Positions 35,103 through 43,760 of a DNA stretch of 64,000 nucleotides are shown piece after piece. Below the pieces are notes generated by a model, which saw only the letters and a program-made list of their open reading frames with translations, was not told the DNA's origin and searched no databases. Origin of the DNA: Bradyrhizobium sp. Gha (lineage in GTDB: Bacteria > Pseudomonadota > Alphaproteobacteria > Rhizobiales > Xanthobacteraceae). The stretch lies in contig NZ_FOQM01000021.1 in the NCBI RefSeq assembly GCF_900113735.1, forward strand, positions 1 through 64,000, read 5' to 3'. Position 1 is the stretch's first letter, and every line of letters starts with the position of its first letter. The position numbers were made by a program, and so were the translations under genes.

Positions 35103-35548
35103 TGAGGGAGGCTTCTCGCCGCTTGCACCGGTGGCTGGCGCGCGCCTTGATCTGATAAAGGAGCGTCTGGATGCGCCTCCGTCCGGCTCTTAGTCCTGCG
35201 AGCGCGCGTCAGGCTCGCCTGTTGGGCGATCAAGGGAAGCCTCTGGCTCGCGAAGCTCTACAGCGTCTTGATGCCGGAGGAGCATCGTTGAAAGCAGGGG
35301 CGCTGCCGGGCTCGAAATCCCTGTCCCCCCGGCAGCGTCCTGGTTTTCAAGACTGGGCACTGAAATCCCAGTCCCTTTCGAATATGCAATGGTCATGCCA
35401 CAGGTTTGTGACATGCTGCCGTGCCTCTAAGGAGGTACCTCTTCCTCGTTCATGGTGACCAGGATACGTTGGCCATCGGCGGTGTTGTTCGTACTGATGC
35501 TTCGGCCCTGTCCGACACACCATGACCGAAGCCGGTTGAACTATTGAC
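35103..35548. other. Intergenic with hairpins, possible structured RNA
   Basis: No convincing gene. An ORF of 95 codons from ATG 35171 has AAGGAG upstream but unlikely composition. Two perfect hairpins lie in it: CGCTGCCGGG/CCCGGCAGCG (35301-35337, 17-nt loop) and GACTGGG/CCCAGTC (35351-35374). With the terminator at 35549 this could be an untranslated RNA of a few hundred nt on the plus strand. This is inference only. Confidence 0.3.
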
Positions 35549-35586
35549 GGCCCCAGTTCGCCTTCTGACTGGGGCCTTCTTTTTCG
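35549..35586 (+). terminator. Rho-independent terminator
   Basis: A perfect stem GGCCCCAGT/ACTGGGGCC with a 10-nt loop is followed by the T-rich TTCTTTTTCG. It is the best-formed intrinsic terminator of the region, yet no plus-strand protein gene precedes it closely. Confidence 0.7.
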
Positions 35587-35626
35587 TCCCTCGCACGCCG
35601 CGACATTGGCCCAGAGATATTCAAAG

Positions 35627-35875
35627 TCAGTTTACTCCGCGTTGCGTGACCGAAAAGTTGACAACTAGGAAGGTCTGCCCGCCTATTCCAGGGCTGTCGG
35701 TCACCTCAACCCGCCAGTTAAGGTCGTGCCACAATGGTCCCTCTGGTCCATCGTTGAGAATTTGACTGCTCAATTCGATCGCTGCTGCTTGTGCAGCGGC
35801 GATGTCCGGGAGTTCCAGCCCTACATCATCGAAGACCGATATGCCGTCGTGAACGTGGAAGAAGAAACGGGTCAT
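35627..35875 (-). CDS. Small DUF6894-like protein
   Basis: From ATG 35875 (GGGGAGGGG upstream) the product is 82 residues: MTRFFFHVHDGISVFDDVGL, then LPDIAAAQAAAIELSSQIL, WRVEVTDSPGIGGQTFLVVN. This RFFFHxHDG...DxxGxELPDxxxA pattern matches the DUF6894 family, abundant in Bradyrhizobium and relatives. Small cytoplasmic protein of unknown function. Confidence 0.75.
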   Translation of the reverse strand: MTRFFFHVHDGISVFDDVGLELPDIAAAQAAAIELSSQILNDGPEGPLWHDLNWRVEVTDSPGIGGQTFLVVNFSVTQRGVN

Positions 35876-36136
35876 CCGCACGCCCCTCCCCAAGAGACGC
35901 CAGCGAGAGCGCGCACGATCTGCACGCCAATGTGCGCGTCGGTAAAATAGACCGCGGGAGGAAGGCGGAGAACGCTCTTTCGAGGAAGATGGAATGGCTC
36001 TTTGGAGGTACGTTTCTGGTGAGAGCCCGGGACGGCGGAATTTCATCTTGTCGAGCGCATCTGATTTCACGCGCATGCGATACGGCCGTTCTCGTCTCAA
36101 AATCGGGTGCCGCTGCTGTCCGCCTCTTGCACCAAC

Positions 36137-36370
36137 TTAATCCATTGGCGACGACCGCCGCGGCTCGCGGGGTTTACTCGGGCGAGCCTTTTGATTGCCT
36201 CCCTCGAAGTCGGGCCGGACATCGGCACCGCGGCTACCACAGCCCTGGCAGACGAACCGCGGCTCGAGGTCTGACAGCCGCATGTCGTCGAACCAGGGAT
36301 CAGCGTCTAGAACAACATGATGGCTGCAGTGGCAATAGACCAGGATGCCGCGCAGCCCCATCTCACGCAT
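36137..36370 (-). CDS. Small zinc-ribbon-like protein
   Basis: The 77-residue product contains YCHCSHHVVLDADPWFDDMR, then LSDLEPRFVCQGCGSRGADV and RPDFEGG. The CxC and CxxC pairs about 35 residues apart and the RLSDLEPRFVCxxCGxRGADVRPDF motif define a short zinc-binding family common in Bradyrhizobium. Function unknown. It may extend upstream, since the N-terminus (MREMGLRGILVY) is close to the known start region of this family. Confidence 0.7.
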   Translation of the reverse strand: MREMGLRGILVYCHCSHHVVLDADPWFDDMRLSDLEPRFVCQGCGSRGADVRPDFEGGNQKARPSKPREPRRSSPMD

Positions 36371-36400
36371 TCGCCGAAGGTGATCTTCAGTGGGCGGCCG

Positions 36401-36661
36401 TCAGCGTGCGGGCTGAATGGTGCGTTTGGCGAGGCATGCCGCGATCAAAGCGGCATTGTAAGTAGCTCGCAAATTATCGATTCCTAGCGGCTCAGAACGG
36501 TTATGACGGTCATCGAACAGTTGTTCGGGAATAAGTAGAGTTTCGTCAAGCACTGCTGTTGCGGACTCAGGCAAGCCCGTCGGAGGTGAAAACGTGAGTG
36601 GCGATCCCGGCAGAAAGGCCAGAGGCATTATTCGCCAATGACTTAGGGCGACTAACAGCAC
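36401..36661 (-). CDS. Doubtful small ORF across the element boundary
   Basis: The frame reads ESATAVLDETLLIPEQLFDD followed by RHNRSEPLGIDNLRATYNAA, which looks coding. The upstream part crosses the 16-bp attachment repeat at 36598-36613, so the original N-terminus may have been replaced when the element inserted. The true start is unclear. Confidence 0.3.
   Translation of the reverse strand: MLLVALSHWRIMPLAFLPGSPLTFSPPTGLPESATAVLDETLLIPEQLFDDRHNRSEPLGIDNLRATYNAALIAACLAKRTIQPAR
36598..36613 (+). repeat. Left attachment site repeat (attL) of tRNA-Arg element
   Basis: GTGGCGATCCCGGCAG is identical to 47948-47963, the 3' end of the tRNA-Arg gene including its encoded CCA. Flanking bases differ apart from a scattered few. 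This is the expected target duplication of a tRNA-directed tyrosine integrase. Confidence 0.8.
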
Positions 36662-36892
36662 TTCAAGCGCTTCGCGCCGTTCAAGGACTTCTCGCGCGAG
36701 TGACTAACGCGCTTCAGGCCTCCACGCCGACACCCGCCAATGACACTCCAGCCCGCAGAGAGCCTCGCAGGCAAGCCCGTTCCCCCCCCGGCATGCCCGT
36801 AGCCCCCTATCCCGAAAAACTCACCGGCAGGCCGCGTAGCGCCCCCGCGCGCGCCCCCGCACCTATATTCATGGGGACGAAAGGGCACAACC

Positions 36893-39322
36893 ATGGCTAA
36901 GCGCAAACCCAAACCCATCCGCAAGACCGCCGATGGTCGGCCGATTCATTCTGGCAAAAAATACCTGTTGCCCGATCGTCGATATCGTATCGACTGCCGC
37001 TCTACTGGCGGGGGCCGAGTAATATTCGAGACCGAGGCGGAGGCAGACGCCGCGCTAGAGGAAAACGCTGCGAAGAAATCCAAGGGTGAGTTTCGCGCTA
37101 GCAAGCGTTCGCCGACCTTCGGCGACGCCCTCGATCTGATGGATGCGCGCAACAAACGGGAAGGTCTGTTAGAGGCTTCGAAACGTGGCGTCGAGAGCAC
37201 CGTGCGTATGCTTCGCAAGCGGTTTGGCAAATTGACGTTCGCGGAGCTAATGGCGACTCGCCTGAAGCCGATGAAGGACTGGCTTCTTGAGGAGCGCAGC
37301 GAACGTGACGCCGCCCAGGGGACGCTTTCTGGCTACAAGAGCGTTATCAGTTTGGCGTGCGATGAGGCACTCGACGCTGGGTTAATTGAGCTTAATCCGG
37401 TCAAGGCGTTCGGGCTGAAGGTGCCGCAGAAGCGCAAAAAAGAGCGCCCGCTGCTCACATTGGAAGAGATTTCAGCCTTGGTCCGCGCCGTGTTGACGCG
37501 CGATGCGAGGGACCGGGTTGACATTACCTTTTCCTCCCGTGCGGTCATGGTCTTTCTCGCGTTGTTCACTCCGTGGCGTGATGAAGAGATTTGCGGATTG
37601 TGCTGGGATCAGGTCGAACTGCCCGCCCGCAGGCTTCGTATTTCCCGTGTCGTGCGCCGCCACGAGGGGCTGGTTGACGATACCAAAACCGGCCCAAGCG
37701 GTAAGCGTTGGATGCCGCTATCGCCGATCACGGTCGAAGTGATCGAAGTGCACAAGGAGCGGCTGAAGTCGCGAGGGTATCCGGTCGAGGGCCACAATCC
37801 AGTGCTGGTCCCGGGGCGCTTGTCGTTGTCGAAGGGAGGGACTTTCACCACGAACGCGATTGTCCAAACCCATTGGCCTGCGATTTGCGATAAAGCTGGC
37901 TTCACCATGCCTGATGGCAGCCGCAAGCATAGCTTTTACGTCCTCCGCCACGTGGCGGCCAACATGCTGGAAACTCTGGGGATGCGCCAAGGTGATCTGA
38001 AGCGTCTTGGCGGCTGGGCGACCTACAAAACGTTCCAAGAGAACTACGAGCACGACGCGCAATTCTATGACGTTTTGCGCCGCGAGGTCGAAGCGCTAGC
38101 GCGCCGCGAGCCGAGGCTCAACCTCGACCTGCGTACGCCAGAAGGCATGATTGATGGGCTTGGCTACGTGTTCGGCATACGCTGGCAAAAAGAAGGTATC
38201 AACGTGAAATGGGCACCGCCGCGACCGAAAGCCGCGTCACCGCTCGAAGCTGCCCTGATCGGCGAAGACGGCGCTGACCCGGTACCGTTGTTGATCTCAG
38301 GGCCGACTATCGAGCTGGCACCGAACCGCGATACCGCTGTGCTCGCGGTCGGCAATGGCAAGTCGGTGGTCGAGCAAGCTCGGTTGTGGCAGATCGAGCG
38401 TGCAAAGGAGATGTTCGCGCAGGGTCGCCCCAAATCCGTCATTGCCGCTAAACTGGGTGTCGATCATAACACCGTCGGGATGTGGATGCGGGAGGCTGAG
38501 ATCACGCACAAGCGCGGGAGGCAAGGGACCACCGTGTTGGAGGTCCAGAAGCGAGAACTCTTGGAGCTACACGTCAATCATCCGGAGTTGGGAGTCACCG
38601 AACTCGCAAAAGCGACCGGGATGCGGCCCGGTCGGGTGACACACTGGCTGCGCAAGAGCGGCGCGTCGCCAGCACTACGGAAGATGCCAGACTACAAGCT
38701 TGGTAAGGATGAAGCCCGCATCCTCGCGATGGTCGAGCAGGGGAAAACCCTCAGGCAGATGGCGAAGGTATTGGGCGTTTCGTTCAGCGCCATTGCGTTA
38801 TTTCTGAAGAAGCGGGGCCTGAAGACCAAAAACCGCAGCCACGGCCAGTTCGTCGATCAATACGATGCTGACATCCAGCGTCTGGTCGCGGGGGGTAAAA
38901 AGGGCGGCCGGGAAATTACCAAAGAGCTACCGGCTGTCTCTGCCAGCGGAATCAACAGACGGATTAAGAAGCTCGGGCTGAAGACCGAACTCAACGGCCA
39001 CAGGGGTGGCTACAGGGGCAGGGGCGAGCGTATCGATCAGTACGACGCGGACATCCGCCGCATGCTCGCACAGGGCAAAGACGCCGCCCAAATCGCGCGG
39101 GAACTGCACACCGTCTCTCACGGCGGAGTTTTCAAGTATATCAAGCGATTAGGCCTAAACACCTCTGCCGATCGGCGCGCAAATTCCGCTTGCGCCAGAG
39201 GGAAAAAACTAGCGGAAGCGCAGAGACTTAAGAACGGTTCTGGCACGGATATTGGCACACATAGAGAACTGAACGGCAAAAAACCCAGTAAAATCAGTGG
39301 CGAGACGCCTCTAACCCCGTAA
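36893..39322 (+). CDS. Tyrosine recombinase fused to five HTH-like units
   Basis: The 809-residue protein has an integrase part (1-440). Catalytic positions are Arg229 in PWRDEEICGL, Lys265 in DDTKTGPSG, the HxxR box as Y349-V-L-R352-H353 with Tyr replacing the first His, Trp375 in LGGWATYKT, and the nucleophile Tyr385 in ENYEH. Residues about 493-756 hold five helix-turn-helix-like units: 493-540 (IAAKLGVDHNTVGMWMREAE), 549-590, 602-645 (MAKVLGVSFSAIALFLKKRG), 653-697 and 713-756. The last two are near-duplicates starting DQYDADI. The tail is basic. The HTH array suggests multi-site DNA binding, perhaps to the TTGGCACG repeats just downstream. The long C-terminal extension is unusual for integrases. 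Confidence 0.85.
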   Translation: MAKRKPKPIRKTADGRPIHSGKKYLLPDRRYRIDCRSTGGGRVIFETEAEADAALEENAAKKSKGEFRASKRSPTFGDALDLMDARNKREGLLEASKRGVESTVRMLRKRFGKLTFAELMATRLKPMKDWLLEERSERDAAQGTLSGYKSVISLACDEALDAGLIELNPVKAFGLKVPQKRKKERPLLTLEEISALVRAVLTRDARDRVDITFSSRAVMVFLALFTPWRDEEICGLCWDQVELPARRLRISRVVRRHEGLVDDTKTGPSGKRWMPLSPITVEVIEVHKERLKSRGYPVEGHNPVLVPGRLSLSKGGTFTTNAIVQTHWPAICDKAGFTMPDGSRKHSFYVLRHVAANMLETLGMRQGDLKRLGGWATYKTFQENYEHDAQFYDVLRREVEALARREPRLNLDLRTPEGMIDGLGYVFGIRWQKEGINVKWAPPRPKAASPLEAALIGEDGADPVPLLISGPTIELAPNRDTAVLAVGNGKSVVEQARLWQIERAKEMFAQGRPKSVIAAKLGVDHNTVGMWMREAEITHKRGRQGTTVLEVQKRELLELHVNHPELGVTELAKATGMRPGRVTHWLRKSGASPALRKMPDYKLGKDEARILAMVEQGKTLRQMAKVLGVSFSAIALFLKKRGLKTKNRSHGQFVDQYDADIQRLVAGGKKGGREITKELPAVSASGINRRIKKLGLKTELNGHRGGYRGRGERIDQYDADIRRMLAQGKDAAQIARELHTVSHGGVFKYIKRLGLNTSADRRANSACARGKKLAEAQRLKNGSGTDIGTHRELNGKKPSKISGETPLTP

Positions 39323-39539
39323 GTTGGGCGTGGTTCCACGGTTTGCGAAAACCCCTATTTTTATAGGGGTTTTGACGTTTTGCCAGTGCGCAAAATTGAC
39401 CTGTTATCGGGCTCGTTTTGGCACGGATTTGGCACGAACTGTACAAGCGCGTTCAGCCGAATTTTCAAGCGCTTAGGGCGTGGTTTGGCACGTCGATGGC
39501 ACAGGTTTTGGCACGGTTTTTCGGCAGGGAATTGGCACG
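39239..39539 (+). repeat. TTGGCACG repeat array (iteron-like)
   Basis: Eight copies of a 9-mer close to TTTGGCACG lie at 39239-39247, 39251-39259 (both inside the end of the recombinase gene), 39417-39425, 39428-39436, 39484-39492, 39495-39503, 39507-39515 and 39531-39539. Three are exact TTTGGCACG pairs or neighbours spaced 11-12 bp, close to one helical turn; all are on the plus strand. They could be arm sites or operators for the recombinase-HTH protein, or replication iterons. Confidence 0.6.
39348..39373. terminator. Terminator hairpin after recombinase-HTH gene
   Basis: A perfect 11-bp stem AAAACCCCTAT/ATAGGGGTTTT with a TTTT loop lies 25 nt after the recombinase stop. A and T tracts flank the GC core on both sides, so it could work in either direction. 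Confidence 0.65.
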
Positions 39540-39663
39540 ACGGCCAGTTTTGTACAGTTCTCAGTTTCTTCTCAGCTCGGTCCCGGCCGCCGGTCGCGCC
39601 GGGCTTTTTTTTGGAGGCCGTCTCGCGGCGGCTCGCCGATTGGATGGAAGGGGAATTCCAAGA

Positions 39664-40092
39664 ATGACCACCACCAGTCAGATCATCAAGGTCTACCGTG
39701 GCGACACCGCCGCCGTTTCGGTTTCCATCACCAGAGCGGACGGAACGCCTTTCGAGCCTAGCCTCGATGCCGCCATCAAGTGGCGGATGGCGCGGACGTC
39801 CTTTTCGCCCGAGGAGGAGGTGCTGGTGCGCAAGGAGCTGGGGCAGGGCATGGAGCTGCAATCCTATGGCGTCGAGTTCGTGCTGGATGCCACCGACACC
39901 GACTTTCCCCCGGGGGTCTACTACCACGAGATGAAAGTGCTGGACGCGACCGACGTCGCCACCGTGATGACCGGCAGTGTTGTGATCAAGCCTGCGATGC
40001 GGATGGTGACAGATTATTCGCCTCTCGCCCCTAATTCTCCCCAAACCAAGATCGCGTTGACCGCGAGCGTGCGGAGGGTCGCAGCATCATGA
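39664..40092 (+). CDS. Phage-type beta-sandwich protein, function unknown
   Basis: From ATG 39664 (GGAAGGGG upstream) the product is 142 residues. It begins MTTTSQIIKVYRGDTAAVSV and reads as an Ig-like or BppU-N-terminal-like beta domain: ITRADGTPFEPSL, then GVEFVLDATDTDFPPGVYYH, EMKVLDATDVATVMTGSVVI. Such domains occur in phage baseplate or capsid accessory proteins. It is the first gene of the packaging cluster and its stop overlaps the next start (ATGA). The structural role is inferred from pattern only. Confidence 0.55.
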   Translation: MTTTSQIIKVYRGDTAAVSVSITRADGTPFEPSLDAAIKWRMARTSFSPEEEVLVRKELGQGMELQSYGVEFVLDATDTDFPPGVYYHEMKVLDATDVATVMTGSVVIKPAMRMVTDYSPLAPNSPQTKIALTASVRRVAAS

Positions 40093-40289
40093 GGGATGAT
40101 TTAATCTCGGTGTGCGATCTCCGCGACGCCAAAACCTATCTGACGAAAACCGACCATTACATTTTGTTGCGCGTCCGTACTTGGAATGACGCACTTCCAG
40201 AGGTGTGGTTGCGCCTCGAACGCAGCGACTTCATCGGTCTGGCTGCCCATCTCACCAGCGACGCCGAGCAACTGAGCATCCTGCAGTGA
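40089..40289 (+). CDS. Small hypothetical protein of the packaging cluster
   Basis: The 66-residue product (MRDDLISVCDLRDAKTYLTK at the start) predicts one helix and a short sheet with VWLRLERSDFIGLAAHLTSD. It overlaps the genes on both sides by 4 nt (ATGA, then GTGA), so it is translated as part of the cluster. No family recognised. Confidence 0.55.
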   Translation: MRDDLISVCDLRDAKTYLTKTDHYILLRVRTWNDALPEVWLRLERSDFIGLAAHLTSDAEQLSILQ

Positions 40290-40663
40290 GCGGGTTCTAT
40301 TCGTCTGGGAACTGGCTGCAGATTCGCAAGCGCCAACTCGCTCGGCAGCCACTATGCGAGAGCTGTTCAGACATTGAGCCTGCGACCGAGGTTGACCATA
40401 TCGTGCCAATCACTCAAGGCGGCGCAAAGCGCGATCCTGCTAACTTGCAGAGTCTGTGCCGGTCTTGCCACTCAGAGAAGACCAATGCTGAGCGCGCTGG
40501 CCGAACATGGATACCGCGCAAGCATCAGGGCTGCGACATTGATGGTGCGCCACGCCAGCCTTGGACAACGAGGGGAGTGGGGGTTCAGGAGCTACGGTCA
40601 AGATCGAACGGAGCGGCCCCGGAGCCCAAACCTGAATTAATTTTTCCGAAGTTGTTGGACTGA
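40286..40663 (+). CDS. HNH endonuclease (phage packaging type)
   Basis: The GTG start at 40286 overlaps the previous stop, giving 125 residues. The HNH core is complete: Cys24 and Cys27 (PLCESC), Asp37-His38 in EVDHIVPITQGG, Asn53 in DPANLQSLC, Cys58, Cys61 and His62 (LCRSCHSEK). HNH proteins encoded just before the terminase take part in DNA cutting at packaging in many cos phages. The C-terminal 55 residues are Pro/Arg-rich and variable. The position 3 nt before terL fits this role. Confidence 0.9.
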   Translation: MSGFYSSGNWLQIRKRQLARQPLCESCSDIEPATEVDHIVPITQGGAKRDPANLQSLCRSCHSEKTNAERAGRTWIPRKHQGCDIDGAPRQPWTTRGVGVQELRSRSNGAAPEPKPELIFPKLLD

Positions 40664-40666
40664 GCT

Positions 40667-42277
40667 GTGGGCCTCAGAGGTGCAGGGGCCAGAAAACGAA
40701 GCACCGTCAAAGCAACGAAAAAGGGCGTTCATGCCAGTTGGAAACGCAAGCGAACGCCGGTCGCTCGGGTCATCGCGTTTCTCGAAAGCCTGCCGATCAC
40801 CAAGGGAATCCGCGCGGGCAAGAAAATGCGGCTGTTGCCGGGCCAGCGCAAATTCGTGGAGGACGTTTATGGCCGCGTGTCCAAGGACGGTCGGCGCAAG
40901 ATCAGGATAGCGATCAAGAGGGAGCCGCGTGGCAACGGCAAAACCGGACTGCTCGCAGGCCTAGCCTTGTGTCACTTGCTCGGCCCTGAGTGCGAGCCGC
41001 GCGGCGAAATCTATTCTGCGGCTTATAACAAGCTGCAAGCCGCGCTGATCTTCGCGGAGATGAAGGCGATCATCGAGGCTGTGCCGGACTTCGAGCACCG
41101 TTGTAATCTGCAGCGCTATGGCAAGGTCATCGAGGTGCTGTCCGGCGACGGCGCCGGAAGCGTTTATGAATCGCTGTCCGCCGACGACAAGCGGGCCCAT
41201 GGTCTCGCGCCGTCGTTCTGGGTGTTCGACGAATTCGCGCAAGCGCCGAACGCGGATTTGCTCGACAACCTGCGCACCGCCATGGGCAAGAGGTCGCAGG
41301 CGCTCGGCGTCATCATCTCGACTCAAGCCGCGAACGATCAGCACCCGCTCAGCCAGATGATCGACGATGCCAAACTCGGCGTCGATCCCTCCGTCTATCT
41401 GCAGTTGGCCGTCGCGCCGGACGATGCCGATATCTTTGACGAAGAAACATGGTTCGCGTGTAACGAGGCACTCGGCAAATTCCTCGACCTGAATGAATTC
41501 CGCTCGCAAGCCGCACAGGCCAAGCGGCTGCCGAGCTTCCGCGCGAAGTTCGAGAATCTGCGGCTGAATAAGCGCATCGATGCCAACGTACAGTTTATCT
41601 CTGACGCCGATTGGATGGCGTGTGCTGCTCCCCTCGACATGGCGGAGCTGGTCGGCAGGCCCTGCCATGCGGGTCTCGACCTCTCGCAGACAACGGACAT
41701 GAGCGCGCTGGTTCTCTACTGGCCGCACAACGGCGCTGTGTTGCCGTTCTTTTGGTTGCCGGACGAAGGGTTGCTAGATCGAGATCGCAAGGAAGGCGGC
41801 CACTATCGCCGCTGGCGCGATGCCGGACTGCTGGAAACGACGCCCGGCAAAGCGATCAACTTCAAGGCCATCATTCGGCGGCTCGCCGAGATTAACGCCG
41901 AGTACCAGCTTGTTGCCGTCGCCTATGACCGGGCCTTCATCAAGACTTTCAACGCCCAGTGCGCCGAGGAAGGCATCGAGCTGCCGATGGAGGAATTCGG
42001 TCAAGGGTTCGTCTCCATGGCTCAGCCCGTGCAGCTGCTGGAGGCGGCCGTCCTCGACAGGCGAATCCACCACGGCGGCCATCCGATCCTGCGTTGGCAG
42101 ATTTCGAACATCGCAATCGAGATGGACCCGGCAGGCAACCGCAAGCCCAGCAAACGAAGAGCTGTTGGACATATCGACGGCGCTGTCAGCCTCCTGATGG
42201 CGATGGGAAGTGCCAGCCGGACCCCACCCAAGCGCCGGTCGGTCTATGAGGAGCGCGGTATCCTGACGATTGAATAG
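40667..42277 (+). CDS. Phage terminase large subunit (tRNA-Arg element)
   Basis: The 536-residue protein starts at GTG. The ATPase shows Walker A EPRGNGKTG (Lys92, Thr93) and Walker B FWVFDE (Asp188, Glu189). The nuclease domain has Asp338 in AGLDLSQTTD, Asp344, and a third acidic residue in VAYDRAF. It is related in layout to the left element's terminase (both have D-x-S-(K/Q)-TTD) but differs clearly in sequence. It would package DNA into capsids made by the genes downstream. No separate small subunit is recognised; one of the small upstream proteins may serve. Confidence 0.93.
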   Translation: MGLRGAGARKRSTVKATKKGVHASWKRKRTPVARVIAFLESLPITKGIRAGKKMRLLPGQRKFVEDVYGRVSKDGRRKIRIAIKREPRGNGKTGLLAGLALCHLLGPECEPRGEIYSAAYNKLQAALIFAEMKAIIEAVPDFEHRCNLQRYGKVIEVLSGDGAGSVYESLSADDKRAHGLAPSFWVFDEFAQAPNADLLDNLRTAMGKRSQALGVIISTQAANDQHPLSQMIDDAKLGVDPSVYLQLAVAPDDADIFDEETWFACNEALGKFLDLNEFRSQAAQAKRLPSFRAKFENLRLNKRIDANVQFISDADWMACAAPLDMAELVGRPCHAGLDLSQTTDMSALVLYWPHNGAVLPFFWLPDEGLLDRDRKEGGHYRRWRDAGLLETTPGKAINFKAIIRRLAEINAEYQLVAVAYDRAFIKTFNAQCAEEGIELPMEEFGQGFVSMAQPVQLLEAAVLDRRIHHGGHPILRWQISNIAIEMDPAGNRKPSKRRAVGHIDGAVSLLMAMGSASRTPPKRRSVYEERGILTIE

Positions 42278-42294
42278 CGCCTTCCGTGGACGTG

Positions 42295-42325
42295 GCTTTA
42301 GTATTCTCAGCGGGAATACTAAAGC
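42295..42325 (+). other. Perfect hairpin between terL and capsid gene
   Basis: GCTTTAGTATTC and GAATACTAAAGC form a 12-bp perfect stem with a 7-nt loop, 18 nt after the terL stop. No T-tract follows. It could be an RNA-processing or stability element that sets capsid expression, a terminator, or an operator. Confidence 0.5.
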
Positions 42326-42401
42326 AACGGTCGAAGAAGCCTCGTCGCCGAGTTTTGTTTCCTCAGTTAGCCCAATGGGTTAGTATGTCCATAGGCCCGT
42401 C

Positions 42402-43760
42402 GTGATGACGGCCCTTAGCCCAGTGCCGGGGACGCCCGGACAGATGGAGGCCAGAATGGCCAAGCTCCATGAGCTGCAGGAGAGGCGTGCTCACGCCGTC
42501 TCCGAAATGCAATCGATCAATGACAAGGTCGAAACTGAGACGCGGGATTATTCCGACGCCGAGGACAAGCGCCACAAAGAGCTGAAGAGCGAGATTGCGG
42601 GCCTCGATAGGCAGATCGCCCGCGCCGTCGATCTTCAGGAAGCCACGCGCGCGGCACCAGCGATCCTGCATCATGGTCGGGGTGATGGCAGCTTCGAGGA
42701 GCGGGCTCGCGAATATTCGCTGATCCGCGCGATTGCCCATCAGTCCGGCATGGCTGTCGATGCTGGTCGAGAAATCGAGATCAGCCAAGAGCTACAGCGT
42801 CGGTTCGGCATGACGCCAGAAGGGATGCTGGCGCCGACGCAAATCTTCGAACGGCGCGTTGTCACCACTGCGGCGCCTGCTGCCGGTCCCGGCTCCAACA
42901 TTATCGCCACCGATCTGCTCGCCGGACAATTTATCGACATTTTGCGCGATGCTCTGGCGACAGCGCGGCTCGGCGCACGCGTGCTCTCGAATCTCGTCGG
43001 CAACGTTTCGATTCCACGGCTGAAGGCATCGGCGACGGGTGAATGGGTCGCTGAAAACTCGGGCCTCACCGCATCTGATGTTCAACTCGATCAGGTGTCA
43101 TTGAGTCCAAAGCACGTCGGCGCGCTCGTCGAAGTCAGCCGCAACATGCTGCAGCAATCAACTCCCGATGTCGAAACCATCATCCGTGATGATTTCGCTG
43201 CGCTGCTCGCGAGGGCGATCGACAAGGGCGCGCTAATCGGCGGCGGCTCGAATGAACCGGTCGGTGTTCTCTCGACAAGTGGCATTGGTGACGTGCCGGG
43301 CGGCGCTGCTGGCCTTGCGCCAACATGGGCGAACATCTGCGCGCTCGTGTCGGCTGTTGCTGGCGCGAATGCTTTGACCGGCAGTCTTGGATTTGTGACG
43401 AACACGAAGGTCGTCGGCAAGTGCACCAGTGTCCTGAAATCCACCGCCGACACATCATCGAATTTTATCCTCGAAAATCCCGGTGCCGTTCAACTCGCCG
43501 GTTTTCCGTTGGTGCAGACAAACCTCATTCCATCAAATCTGGTGAAGGGCGGTAGCGGTACGGTTTGCAGCGCGCTGGTCTTTGGAAATTGGCGCGACCT
43601 GCTGATTGGCTACTGGAGCGCATTTGACGTGCTCGTCAACCCTTACGAGAGCACCGCTTACACCAAGGGCAACGTGCAAGTTCGCGCGATGGCGACATGC
43701 GATGTCGCCGTTCGTCAGGTGAAAAGTTTCGCAGCGACCAAAGACGTCTTAACGACATGA
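42402..43760 (+). CDS. Phage major capsid protein, HK97 fold
   Basis: The 452-residue protein has an N-terminal scaffolding delta-like region of about 110 residues with coiled coil (EARMAKLHELQERRAHAVSE and KRHKELKSEIAGLDRQIARA). The HK97 capsid domain follows: VVTTAAPAAGPGSNIIATDL, SIPRLKASATGEWVAENSGL, SLSPKHVGALVEVSRNMLQQ, ALIGGGSNEPVGVLSTSGI and FGNWRDLLIGYW near the end. The delta region would be cut by the protease encoded next. The stop overlaps the protease start (ATGA). Confidence 0.93.
   Translation: MMTALSPVPGTPGQMEARMAKLHELQERRAHAVSEMQSINDKVETETRDYSDAEDKRHKELKSEIAGLDRQIARAVDLQEATRAAPAILHHGRGDGSFEERAREYSLIRAIAHQSGMAVDAGREIEISQELQRRFGMTPEGMLAPTQIFERRVVTTAAPAAGPGSNIIATDLLAGQFIDILRDALATARLGARVLSNLVGNVSIPRLKASATGEWVAENSGLTASDVQLDQVSLSPKHVGALVEVSRNMLQQSTPDVETIIRDDFAALLARAIDKGALIGGGSNEPVGVLSTSGIGDVPGGAAGLAPTWANICALVSAVAGANALTGSLGFVTNTKVVGKCTSVLKSTADTSSNFILENPGAVQLAGFPLVQTNLIPSNLVKGGSGTVCSALVFGNWRDLLIGYWSAFDVLVNPYESTAYTKGNVQVRAMATCDVAVRQVKSFAATKDVLTT

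Noticed and set aside
35171..35458. 95-codon frame behind an AAGGAG-like site
   Set aside because: Composition is not protein-like and it runs through two perfect hairpins; treated as possible non-coding RNA.
36598..36900. 100-codon frame with a GTG start at the attL repeat
   Set aside because: It starts inside the attachment repeat, has low-complexity Pro/Arg composition, and lacks a ribosome-binding site.
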